DNA of 64,000 nucleotides from the NCBI GenBank assembly GCA_025738555.1, contig JAOVFP010000008.1, positions 4,526,001 through 4,590,000 of the forward strand, given 5' to 3'. The notes beneath the pieces were generated by a model. It did no database searches, had not been told where the DNA came from, and saw nothing but the letters and a program-made list of their open reading frames with translations. Shown here in pieces: positions 10,083 to 23,370 of this stretch. Position 1 is the stretch's first letter, and each line of letters begins with the position of its first letter. This DNA comes from Cyathus striatus (Eukaryota > Basidiomycota > Agaricomycetes > Agaricales > Nidulariaceae). A program made the position numbers and the translations under genes.

Positions 10083-11651
10083 TCACATAATGTTCATAAT
10101 TACGCACATGCCGGATGGACTATTCGCTAACCTCCGAGTTCCGTTTCTGAGCTCTTTTCTCCCTTTTTTCCTGCTTTCGTCTACGCCTCTCTGCTTTCTC
10201 GTTAGCTGCTGCAGAAGTTTTTCGGTATCCCGTGGGGAGCTGCGCCCGGATTCTAATTCTTCGTCTCCATTCTTCACATCAACTTCGCTCTTCTTGTTCC
10301 TGCTCTCCCCGTCCTTTATCTTGGGTCTCCTTTCTTTCTTTTCTTCCTCGCGCTTATCCTTCATAATCTCGCCCTCCTTCTCTTTCTTTTTCTCCTTCCT
10401 TTTCTCTTTCCTCTCCTTCGTTTCCTTCTTTTTCGCGATCCTATCATTTTCATCACCCTCTAAAGAATTCCTCGCGGGTATAAGAGTACTCTCTTCTGAT
10501 AACGACCGCCGCATATCTGATACCGGTTCTGCAGTGATTGAAGAAGCTGCAGGAAATGAAGAGGACATGAGACATGAAAACTTCGACATACCCAGTCCCG
10601 CTCCTTTGGTATCAACTTCTGTCATTTCTTGGACTTCGAATCGAACTCTGGAAGATCCTAAACCACCCCGAGGAACATAGTCGGCTTCACACTCCTTGGC
10701 CACGGACACCGTAGGCGTAGAATAACCTGATCTACTTGAACTCTTCGATAACAACTTCTCCTTGAAGTAATCTGCCACACTCTTGGCCGATGTAGTAATT
10801 TTGTCATTTGCATCCCATCATCATCATCATCATCGTACATACTGGTCAGCATTCCACTTGGCGTACCAACTCCAGAAGATGATGCGGATGATGATGCGGA
10901 AGGGGCAATTCCTAGGATTTCGGAAATGGCAGTCGCAGATTTTGAGGCGATGTTTTTAGCGGCTATTGCGCGAGCGCGATGACTGTAATTATAGAGTCAT
11001 AAGCTAAGCGAAACTGCATATGAAAGATGATTTCTTACGCCCGGTGGCGGAGCACATTTGGTCTGGGAGCAGGAGGAGTAAGTTCCTTGATTTGAGCTGG
11101 TTCAATGCATACTGTAAGTGTCTCTCCATCGCGAGTTTTCCGTTTCTTCTTTGATTCTTTTTCGTCTTGTTCATCTCCATCCTTGCTATATTTCCTCTTT
11201 TTCTTCTTCTCCTTCTCCTTCGATTTTATGTTTTCTCCTTCAGTCTGTGCAGGTTCATTGCTCTCGTCGGGTATAACATTTTCTGCTTGTGTTGAAGTCT
11301 GCTCTTCGTTGACTGCGTTTAATCGCTTCAACAAGTTTTCAAACTCCTTATTCTGCTTCCATGCAATGCCATTGGGGTCCTTCTGGTGTGCAGCACCGAT
11401 ACCAAGCATATCCAATTTTTGAGAGACCTTTATGTGAGATGTGCGACCATCGCCGGAAGCTCCAAGGCCTTGAGATGCATCCCATCCGAACTTTGCAAGG
11501 TAACTGGAGCCGAATCGAGCAGCGTCTGAGTGGAGTTCAGTATGTATTCCTTTTTTTAAAAATAACTTTTGTCGAACGCACTGTCTGCCCACGACAAATT
11601 CCGTGGATCTTCAGGAATACGCTGCTTGACCTTTCGACCAGATAGACCCAT
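10083..11651 (-). CDS. PXR1: PXR1/PinX1-type G-patch protein
   Basis: Starts at 11651 (MGLSGRKVKQRIPEDPRNLSWAD). Exons 11582-11651, 11039-11525 and 10083-10982; introns 11526-11581 and 10983-11038 are in phase. The G-patch reads RFGSSYLAKFGWDASQGLGA..., followed by HIKVSQKLDMLGIG and a Lys-rich region, as in Pxr1/Gno1 and human PinX1. These proteins activate the Prp43 helicase in small nucleolar RNA and rRNA processing and inhibit telomerase. The second conserved block SVADYFKEKLL is one frame off from the upstream part of exon 3. The break lies after a GAT repeat (about 10821-10840), near an AAAA run at about 10812. A 59-base GTACGA..AAGAG intron could also join it, but would delete the expected TTSAKS, so an indel is preferred. 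The C-terminus is KKEK-rich. Confidence 0.85.
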
Positions 11652-12046
11652 GTGTAAAATGGCTTACAGGCAGAACTTGAGCAGAACTACGAACAATCCG
11701 ACGGAATCAATTTCAGAGAATGCTTATGTAAGTACTTATGTACACATTATAAACGATGGTTCCATTGTCTTTATTCTCCATTATAATATAAGTAAACCAC
11801 TACACTACACAACACGGGAGACTGAGTTAAAACTTCACGAAAATAGACACTGTTATATGCAATCCTGGAGCAAGGCAAAATTGACAGCAATAAAATCAAC
11901 GTATTGAAGGAAAGGGACAAATACAAGGAAACTAGATACGCGTGAACGCGTATATTATACTGTAGAAGGGTATATTGATATCAGAAAAGATATAAACTGT
12001 GAAGTTGCCTGACAAGGCATCTAAATGTTCAACGAGTCGGTTAATA
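11652..12046. other. Intergenic region between PXR1 5' end and noxR 3' end
   Basis: AT-rich spacer on the 5' side of PXR1 and 3' side of noxR. A palindromic ACGCGTGAACGCGTAT motif lies near 11938-11953. No gene or RNA recognised. Confidence 0.5.
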
Positions 12047-14163
12047 TCAAACATCAGTACACCAAATCTCCAGCTTTCCTTCAGGTTTGCCTTTAGAGCT
12101 TTCTCTCGCAGTCTCTATAGCAAGCTCATAATCTGATTCATCCTGAAGGGTAACCTTTCCGCCTTCTTCATCCTTAAATTTCAATGTAAGTCCGTTTATT
12201 GATGTACCAAACTTGCTCGTAAGCTTTTCCATGAATTCGCCAAAGGGAGTCTGCGGATCTAACGCCATGCCCCTTACGTCATCCTGGTAGTGAAGCTGGC
12301 GAGAGTATGAGTGAAAAGCGTAACGTCGCTACAGATAATGTTTCACATACCTTGACACGTATCTTCACAAATTCGTAAGGGCCATCGTCGTATTCACCGC
12401 TTCCGTAGCCTTCCTCCTCTTCCTCGTACGTGCTACGTATGCGACTCGGTGCACGATTAACTACACGCCTGGTCGTCTTCCTCCGTACAGTACTGTAGGA
12501 GCTTGGTGCATACTGGCTGTTAGGGGTACTGCGAGATTGGCTACGCATGGGAGGATAGCCACCACTCATGTTGTTACGAGCCCAGGTGGGTGCACGGTTT
12601 AATCCTGCACTATTAATAGACGGTACTGGCTCGTCCGTAGTATACGAGTCAAGATAGTCATCATAAAAATCGGTCATTCGAGCATCTGGTTCTAACATAA
12701 GTTACGCGAGGCTTCATTGGGGACAATATTAGATTACCTTTCGTAGGAGGAGGTCCTTGGGGTTGACAGGGGAATTATCTCCAGGTCGACGGACACTCAG
12801 ACCGCGAACAGGGCCACCAACCGTCGCATTGGGCGAAGGTCGAGCATTATTAATCATCGTATTATTTCTCGCCATCGAGGGCCCTGAACCAGGGGAACGG
12901 AGTGACTGCAAATTAGGACCCCCTTCTCTTGTAGTAGTGACATTGATCGTGGTCCTCGCACGTTCCAAACCGGCTGATTTGGGACCCGAGACAGGAGCTG
13001 AAAATCATTAAAACTCAAATTCTGTAAAGAGCTGCAAATATAGGATTATCTTACCTGCAGGAGGCATAACGGGTGGCACAGTAGCACTTCTTATGAGTCC
13101 CGCCCCTGATATGTCATCTGGACGTTCGAGGAATGTCCCTGATGGAGAGATACCTTGTTTCAGGCGCGTGACCCCAGTAAATGTCGTGAACATGTCACCG
13201 GGATCACTTGCAGCGACCAATTTCTGATCAGAAATTTGTGTAAGAGTTTTCATGGCAAATCACTATCATTTAACGTACCGCTTTACCCATATAATCTTTT
13301 TGCACTGCGTTCTTGAGCTTTTTCTCAGAGGGGCGGTACAAAACGCCAACGGGCTAAATACGAGGATAAACCGAATATAAGAGCATAACACATGTGATAA
13401 AAGGAGAGACATACAATGCTGAATACTGTATATCCTTCGCCTTTATCCCTAATTGCATCGTCTATCACATTATGTTCGTCCGTCGCCTTGTTGCGTTTAG
13501 CTTCTTCCATATCGTTCATACCATCCTCGGGACGGCCCATATAAATGAATGAAAGACCCCTATTGAACAAGACTTCTGCTGAGAAGAGACGGAACTTGAG
13601 GCCGAGTTGTTCGTAATTACTGATCACAAATTTAGCATAGATAGACAAAAGAACAAAGGTTTGTGGCGTTACGCACATGGCTTGGTTCCCGCGTAAATAC
13701 AATAGTGCTTCATCGAAATCCAGGCAAGCTGCATCGTATCTTGCGAGTAGAAAGTTGGATACACCGCGTTGGAAGTACCTATAAAAACAGTGATAAATTG
13801 AGAAATCAGGACTGAGCGAAAGGAAGACATGTTGATAAGATGGTCGGGGGGAAAGAGAGGAGCGGGTTTCAAGGGTAGTTAGAGGACTTACGCTACGGCG
13901 AGATACTGGTCAAGAGCAGTGGCCTCGTTGAAACGCTCCACAGCTGCTTCGTGCTCTCCGAGTGTCGCGTAGATTAAGCCCATGTTGGTGAGTATCTTTG
14001 AGGAATCGGCAATACGCTGAAGTGGTGAATAGGTCCATTAGAAAAGGGAGGATATGCAAGGTGAATTACTGACAGAGAAGAGATCGAGCGCTTTCTCGAA
14101 ATCTTGCTCATCGTATGCCTTGAGGGCCGCAGCCCAGGTCTCGAGTTCTGCCTTGAGAGACAT
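12047..14163 (-). CDS. noxR: NADPH oxidase regulator NoxR (p67phox homologue)
   Basis: Nine coding exons: 14074-14163, 13892-14016, 13677-13778, 13415-13619, 13279-13353, 13055-13223, 12738-12997, 12351-12691 and 12047-12295. The N-terminal ~200 residues are TPR repeats (MSLKAELETWAAALKAYDEQ, TNMGLIYATLGEHEAAV, AVAYFQRGVSNFLL, EVLFNRGLSFIYM), then an activation region (EGYTVFSIPVGVLYRPSE). The C-terminal 80 residues form a PB1 domain with an acidic DEEGGKVTL...DESDYELAI motif. This is the fungal NoxR layout; with Rac it activates NoxA/NoxB for superoxide signalling in hyphal growth and fruiting. The exon 7/8 junction (12692-12737) is one base short: exon 7 ends in phase 0 (LLLRK) while exon 8 (PDARMTDFYDDY) needs one base. 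This may be a sequencing slip in AAAGG. Confidence 0.9.
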
Positions 14164-14670
14164 CTACTGAACAGAAATGGCGTTCCTGACGCTGAAGACA
14201 GGTTAAAGAACGAATGGAGAAAGGCTGGAAGTTCAGGGAAGAAAAATAAGAATTGTTTTGAAAAAATTGAAAGAAAACGAGAGGAAAGAGAGACGCAGTC
14301 CCTGATGGCAGAAGCAAGGAAAGGGATATTGGCTGACGTGCGCTATATAAGCAGGCGAGCGGGTTGCTAGGTGTAGAGGGCTTGCAGAGGGTTTGACAGT
14401 ACTGGAAAGACTTGATTGTATCAAGATGATGGGGTATCCAAACGACGATCTATTATTGGGAACGTTCCTCCCTCTTATGCATGTCTTATACTTGCTCGCC
14501 CTCTTAACTAGACCACTCCAGCCCAAGCCCACCATCACTCTTCATCTCCGTCCATCAGACGGTACTCTCATCTCCTCATTTACGCAGTAACATAAAATAC
14601 GTGCAACTACTAGCTATTTATAGTAAAATACATTGTCCCTCTCGACCCTATTACCAAGGCAAACATACAT
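14164..14670. other. noxR 5' region
   Basis: Spacer between the noxR start and the flippase stop. A TATATAA-like box (CTATATAAGC near 14342-14351, readable on either strand) lies about 180 bases upstream of the noxR ATG. Nothing else recognised. Confidence 0.45.
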
Positions 14671-17600
14671 CTAATACCCGCTTGGTCGCGCATCCGACTT
14701 GGACGTGTCGTATGCGCGAATAATCTTCGCCTGGTCTTGTCGTCCGTTCTCCGTCTGACTGAACGCAAAGCCACGGTTCCGCCGCATCCGTTGCACGGCA
14801 CGCACTTCTTGATCGCTTTCTGAAATCTGTCCATCAGTCAGTTAAAACCCAATGTTCAAATATCAAGTGCATGGTTACGTACTGCTCCTGTCGGGGTCGG
14901 TAGTCCGGTATATTGTATTTCTGCAACTCCTGGGCAATATGATAAGACAGAGGGTGATATGTTCTCCGGTAACTACAACCCGACATTATCAGTGCCTTGT
15001 AGGTCAGCCACATTTGGACTTACTATTTCCATGCAAAGTCTCTCCCAAGGCAGAATATAGGAATCAAGATAAGAACAAAGTAAAATACGCTGTTTGTCCA
15101 TAACCGTGGTACAATCCCTGCATACTCGGTGGAAAAGCCGATGGCAGGCGCGACAACGGCATAAAGAGGAAGAAAAAGCATAGTAAAGATAAATGATCCA
15201 GGGATGGCAGCGACAGTATATTTTGTCCAAATGCTAAAATGTTTATCAGCTAAGTTCGTAGCCAACTAAGGGATAACCACTTACTCAGAAATTAGAGCGG
15301 CCTTCCCAAGGACTGTAAGTAGAACTGCCAGGTAGAGCGTTGTCCCCCAGAACCAATGCCCAGAGTCAAGACCATCAGACAGCTTTAGGTCGCCCCAGAA
15401 CAAAATTACGGAGAATCCATAAAGAATCTGTGCAAAGTTATTATTTGGGCGATAATGAAATAACACAACACTAACAATACTGTGGTAAAGGGCATTGGCA
15501 ACCCAAAGCCAGAACGATGTCTTCGTAAAGAACTCATTTTTCTGCCCTAGTGTGTACAGTTGCGGATAACGATCTAGTACACGCGCAGAAACAAATTGGT
15601 CAAAAATACCAATCACCAATGGCGGTAAGACGGTGAAGACAACGTTGTATAAGGATAATGTCCATGATTCGTATGCAATTTGCCCAGAGAAATTATTGAA
15701 AAACGAATACTATTTTATTTCATTCTGGTTAGCGGGTATTCCAAAGTAGCAAGTCTGAAGAATTACCCAGAACTGGGTCATATACAAAACAATATTTTTG
15801 TAGAAGGAATCTAGACACGTCGTTATGATCAACAGGTGAGAATCAACACACCTGATAGACTTACATAAAATTAATTTGGATAATCGACGATAACTCCAGG
15901 CTCCATGAACAAGCAATAGCTTCTTCAAATAGCGGAACTGAGATATGGCGACATCTGCTGAACGCGCTGCTTGGAGACCCTAGTAAACTACGATCAGCAG
16001 TGGGCGCCGGGACGATTGCGACGGATGCCCACCTCAACTCCGGAAATACCTACACCAACGTGGGCAGCCTGAATCATGCTGACATCATTCGCACCATCAC
16101 CGATGGCTAAAAGAATCGCTTTTTGGTTTTTCTTGACCAACTTGACAACGAGGGCTTTCTGTAGAGGAGAAACACGACCTGAAACAAAAATAGGTGAGCT
16201 ATGAAGTGATGGAAGATGTAATGACCTACAGCAAATGACAGCTTTACACATAATTGCAAGCTCAAGGAATGTCTTTGAGAGTTCTTTTTCAAGCGCAAAC
16301 CCAAGACTCTTTCCATCTAAAACAGAATCTTTTATTAACACCATAGACCAAAGCTTACATATTAGTCTCACCAATGACCAGAGCTAAATCTTCGAGCTCG
16401 CCCGAACTCCTCTGATTCTTAATTGCAGACAGGCGCTTTGTCAAAAACTCCTCAGTATCGCGGGCGTTTTCTTCGTTAACAATCACCTGAAGAAGTATTC
16501 AGCCATAATTGCGCGCCAGCAGATTACGAACTCACGAGGTTCATTGACTCCGAAATCAAACGACAGGACATGCCAATATTTATAGCAGTTTCTTGACGGT
16601 CTCCTGTGAGAACCCAGACCTAGAAGGATACATCGTGAGATTAGAAGAAAAGACATATTGAATTCAGCTAGGACCTTAATTCCAGCCATTTGCAACGTAT
16701 GGATAGTATCTGGAACACCATCCTGTAGCTTATCTTCGATAGCAGTAGCGCCCAGAAGGAAAAGTTCTTTTTCAATAAGCTCAGCTGCTTGATCCAATGC
16801 TTCCCCACGTCCATTAACGGTTGCCGCAGCCTGATCATAAATCGTTGCCCATTGGCGATATTCCTGTTCAGGAATATCACGATATGCAATGCAAAGAGTT
16901 CGAAGGCCATCAGTAGCATAGTCCTGAATTACAAGTTAAACAAGGGCGACTGCAGCAACGATACAACATACCTCCAAATGGACAAGGGTCTTCTCGGTAT
17001 AAGGTTGATTTTTACTTAAGCGTTCCAAAATGACTGTATCAGCTCCCTTCGTGTAAAGTTTGATTTTTCCATCCGGAGCCCTAACCAACGTCGACATTCT
17101 TTTACGTGTCGAGTTGAATTCGCACACGTTCAGGATTTCGTATTCCTGGCTTTGTCCAAGAATGTTGACGAATACAGATTTGGGTTTCCGTGTCTAAAGC
17201 AGTACAATGAGTAATGGATGTGTATGAAGAATGCGCACGTACGTGAAATTGGAATCCCAGAATTTCAGCTCCCGCAACAAGGGCAGCTTCGTCCGGACTG
17301 CTGGCTTGATACACAGTTTTACCATTTTTTATCTCAGGAATGACTGTATGACAAACTGCAAGTAAGGTTAGGAACTCCTTGAGGACCTCTTTCTCCTGCT
17401 CGCCGCCCGTGATAGCTTGTGAAGTGGAAGGAGAATCCAGGAAGGGGTTACTTCCTTGAGTTAAAAGAGCCTTCATTTCAGCAAAAGATTTCCAGCCGTC
17501 TTTACCGTTCTCTCCCTCTCGCTTGGATTCGTCAACCACGTCAGCATATGCGACCCCAGCAATACTACAGCACCGAAACTCCATTTCGTTACAAGTCAAT

Positions 17601-19521
17601 GTGCCTGTTTTATCACTGAACACATATTCAATCTGTCCAAGCTCTTCAACCAGAGAAGACGTCCGGCACAATGCGGGCGTGTCTGTTTTCGAGTAGTACA
17701 TGTCAAGATCTGAATTAATAAGTTGCGCTTGTTGGAATTTGACGACCTCCATAGTGACGATCAGCGAGATGGGAATGAGATTATTGTACAGGATAATGAA
17801 TGTCAGTATATCTGTGATGGGGATGAGTACGAGATACTAGATTGATATCTAGTTCTGACCTTCGATAAATCCCTTTGCTATAATTCCGTAAGTGCTGTAT
17901 TTCAGATTAGAGTAGAGATACTGCGTACCACGACCCGTAAGCGAAGAAGCCTCGAAAAGATACCACTGCTGATTGGAGAAAAACCACGAGCGGATGCTGC
18001 TCCCTATCGTAGAACCAATCGAAAGTGCAAGAAGGAGAATAAACAAAAAAACGATTTGTACATTGACCTGCCGTTCAACAGCGGTTCGCTTGATGGGAGC
18101 GGCACTGTGTGTACAGTTATAGTTGCATTAGTAGCACTGAAAAACTGACACATACGTTGCATTCCTCATTAGTTTCGTTTCATGGCCAGTGAATACTGTA
18201 ATGCCATATGCCCAGGGTGTGTTGCGAAGCTGAGCACCACGCAGAAGCATCTGGTCAGGGCCTAAGGGAACCTGCTTCGGTACCCCTGTATTCGACAATA
18301 GTTCCATTGTACCTTCGTAGGTGTATAAGGAGTTGTTGGGTTGTTCGGAACGTAAAGTCCCATTAAGGGCAGTAACGAGGGGGGGTGCAGTAAGGGATGA
18401 GGTTTGGGTAGAAGCTTGCTTGATCTTTAGGTTAGTTTCTCTGTCCACTAGTGAGGAAATAGTACAGATTATATAACTTATGGGCTCACCCATCAAGATT
18501 CGACGTCTCAATATAACACAACCCTTCCGGTTCACTGGAACTAAGAAGAATCATGTCCGCTGGAATGAAGTCATCGCTTTCCACGCGAACGACATCCCCA
18601 ACTCGAATATCTTTCCACTTTTTCTCCTCAAATGTAGCGTGTGGAGTTAGAACTTTAGCTTTTCGAGCATTAAGTTCAGAGTCGGATTGGTGTCGTTTCT
18701 ATAGCACATGATATGAGCAACAGAACGTACGGTAACTTCCTAATTCAGATACTTACCAGATCTTCTTGCACTTCCTTGAATGCGGATGCCATAAGCACCA
18801 CCGCCAGCGGGGCAATTGTCGTGTATTTGTTAGTAGGAGAAACGCCAGGAATTTGCTGAATACAGGCGGTGAACAAGAAAAATAAGTTGGCATATTTCGA
18901 AAATTGCTCTGCGTAGAAAGTCATTTGCCAGCATCAGAACCACGAAAAAATGAACGCACCTAATAAAAACTTGGGCACAAATGATGCAACATTGTACTTG
19001 CTCGTAGAAATGTAATTAGAGCCGTATTCATCGTTGGCAGGACTATTGTTAAGTGCAATTATACGCTCCCCTGTAAGCCGCTTCTCCTTCTCCCAAGGCC
19101 ATTTCCACTTCCATTTCTGTTTGGACTGGGGCGGCTTTTCCTGGGAACTGGATTTCATGCCAGGAAACGAAGCTGAACCAGAGAATGGTGCTTGCCCTGC
19201 GGCCTGGTTATCGTCGTCGTCGAAATTCCAACCTTGAGGAACACCGTCGCCAAGGCTAACTTTGGACTGGCCCACACCGGCAAGCGGGGCGGCAGATTGG
19301 GCGAGAGGTAGGCCACTCTCCTGGGACTGCATTGGCCCGGGTCGTCCGAAAGCAGAGTCGGGGATGTTGTCGTCCTCGTCGTCGAAGAAAGGATCCATGA
19401 GCTGCGGAGATTGATTGTATTGAGAAGTGGAAGCGGAAGGAGGGTAACCATTGTGTGTGGGTTGATATTGACGTGTAGCAGGGTTTTCTTGGGAAACCAA
19501 TCGTAGAAAGTCGTCACTCAT
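14671..19521 (-). CDS. P4-type ATPase, Drs2-like phospholipid flippase
   Basis: Starts at 19521 ([14 protein letters not shown]) and ends with TAG at 14671. A long cytosolic N-terminus with acidic PFFDDEDDN and a [12 protein letters not shown] stretch precedes [25 protein letters not shown], the P4 signature start. Catalytic elements in order: DGET (split by the intron ending near 18440), phosphorylation motif DKTGT at 17600-17614, [21 protein letters not shown] around 16050-16101, then the C-terminal membrane spans and a tail [18 protein letters not shown] typical of Drs2/DNF proteins. Many introns of 46-60 bases; near 14830 the acceptor ATTTCAG gives the in-frame join. It flips phosphatidylserine/ethanolamine in Golgi and endosomes, with a Cdc50-type subunit that is not encoded here. 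Confidence 0.93.
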
Positions 19522-19962
19522 GGCAGGCGGTGAAAAGATGGAAGCTCGCGCTCAACGGGTAGCAAGGGTAGGGTATGCTTTGAGGTAAATGAATGTGAGA
19601 CTGCGGGAAGGTAGATTAGTACAGCAAGTACCAAGGTACCAGGGTGATTGAAGTGAAAGAGTACAAGGTTGCTGAGCGACTGCTCAAAGCAGATGAAGTA
19701 CTTATGTCGATATAACTATGATATTGCTTCAACATTCGCTAAGCACCGGTTCACTCGTTGTCCTCGTCCTGTTTGCCCCGGAGTCTATTGCCTTCCACAG
19801 ACAACGCTTCGCCTAACAGCCACAAATATTACAATCTCAGATCCCATCATACAAATAAAATTGTGTATTGTCCGTAATATATATTGCTCAAGACTCAAGT
19901 ATGCCTACAAATATCCTATGCACTAATACATAAAACTACCGCAATCTTTTACACCCCTCTGC
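19522..19962. other. Flippase 5' region
   Basis: Spacer between the flippase ATG and the stop of the four-span membrane protein gene, both on the minus strand. The half nearer 19850 is AT-rich and would carry the upstream gene's polyadenylation site. No gene seen. Confidence 0.5.
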
Positions 19963-20965
19963 TTACACGTGGTTAGAATGAGGCGCATACGGGTCGTATT
20001 TCTGAGGAGCATTGGTGCCAAATGAATGGCTGGCATCGGAGTACGGGTAGGCAGTGTTCGCGTCTGCCAAGGGATGACTTTCGTCGCCGTGCCCCGCCAC
20101 TGGTTGATAGGATGGACCTCGTGACTTGAATGCCATAAAGGTCTGGTCTCTCTCTGTCTTCTCCTTCGACAGATGGCGGGAGTATTGGTACACAATCAGC
20201 GAGGCATCTGGACAGACATATCAGTAAACTGACATCTATCACATTCATCTGGTACTGGGTGCTCACAAGCCTGTATCAGAATCGGAAGCACTGCATATAT
20301 AATGACAGAAACTTGGGATACAGATTTGAGCTGTTCTATCGCCTGGCAAAGGTTCTGCTGATTGGGGACGGACGATTGTTTGAGGCAGTCATCGTATGAC
20401 TGTCCTCTTGCTCGATAGTACATGACTAGGATGAATACACCACCGGCGATGTGGAAGACGAGTACGCCGCATAGAGCGAATAAAAATGTTCGGACAAGAC
20501 CATTCTTCTTGAAGATGGCACCCAAGAACCTGTTCCAAGTTAGAGTGGTCAGCGGGTGTTGCTTGATGTGGTTAGGAAAGCAAATACCCAAAAAGACCGA
20601 CCAAGGCACCGACAGTGTATATGACACCACCTACAATGAGAGCGGTCTTGAGAGTGGAATAGTTTGCGACTGAAAAAAAAAAAAAGGCAATGTGGTCAAA
20701 AATATGAAAGGCAGATATAGACAAGAGACGGACGGTCATCTGGGTTGTTTTTGAGAAGGTAGGATAAAAGATACCAGATGCCGGCGGCGCCTGCACCTGT
20801 GGAACAGAACTCGAGGAATGAAATGAGCAGGACGCCGAAACGAAGGGGCAGACAGCAGCAGAAGTGGAGCCCATCTGGAGGTTGGTGGATGGGGACGGGG
20901 ATGGAGAGCAGAGGCTTTATATGATAATGATGGGACGGGTTAGACGTGTTCAGGGTGCACTGCAT
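19963..20965 (-). CDS. Four-span integral membrane protein of unknown function
   Basis: Four exons (20734-20965, 20588-20669, 20267-20529, 19963-20207) join in frame to 273 residues. Hydrophobic spans: FGVLLISFLEFCSTGAGAAG, ALIVGGVIYTVGALVGLFG, TFLFALCGVLVFHIAGGVFI and VSVIIYAVLPILIQACYASL. A CCC cluster sits just before span 1 (possible palmitoylation). The soluble C-terminus of about 80 residues is rich in Tyr, Pro and Ser. The arrangement resembles the MARVEL/tetraspan-like proteins common in basidiomycetes. The start is unsure: a TATAAAG box at 20913-20921 lies inside the modelled first exon, and an ATG at 20874 is out of frame by one base. Transcribed divergently from the MAP kinase gene. 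Confidence 0.7.
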
Positions 20966-21236
20966 TTGGCGAGGACTGGGCACTGGGCGGCGTGAGCTTG
21001 GCGTGAACAGCTCTGAACAGCGTTCTCAGCCCGAACTTGCCGACCGTCGCGACTTCGGAAGTAAATTTAAAATGGGTTGTAATAGATTGGCTGCCTATTT
21101 GTCTGTGTTTACCTCATTGCAGATCGATTGCTGCAATCCTCTTGCCGCTACTTATACAACCTCTTCAGCTTAGCTTCAACCTTCACTCTTCTCATCTCCC
21201 CACTCTCTCCTCTCTTCCCCCTCTCCCCCTTTCAAC
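20966..21236. promoter_or_regulatory. Divergent promoter, four-span protein / Slt2 kinase
   Basis: A 271-base spacer between two divergently read start codons. The last 60 bases before the kinase ATG are a strong pyrimidine tract (CT-rich from about 21180), a usual fungal transcription-start context. Confidence 0.5.
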
Positions 21237-23083
<1,847 letters not shown>

Positions 23084-23370
23084 TGATACCCCTTCCCTCC
23101 CGGCACTAATCGCTGAGAATGTACTTACCATGTTAACATTCGGTTTTGGTTTTAGTGTACCAGTATGGATGATGGATGTATGGATATAGGATTCATTGTT
23201 ACTCATGTTTTCCAAGTACCATTGCTGTAATATATATCTAGCCAGGTCAATGAATATATGATATATGAAGTATTACAGATTACATGAAAAACAGCAAAAC
23301 TTCTATCTGTCGGTATCTCAGCAACGAAGATATGGTACGTTCCAAAGTGAAAAAATGATGTATAATTCGT

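Noticed and set aside
10105..10680. Plus-strand 211-codon Ser/Phe-rich reading frame
   Set aside because: It is the antisense shadow of the Lys/Glu-rich tail of PXR1.
14800..14860. Frameshift near the C-terminus of the P4-ATPase
   Set aside because: Using the acceptor ATTTCAG rather than GGACAG gives the conserved [13 protein letters not shown] in frame.
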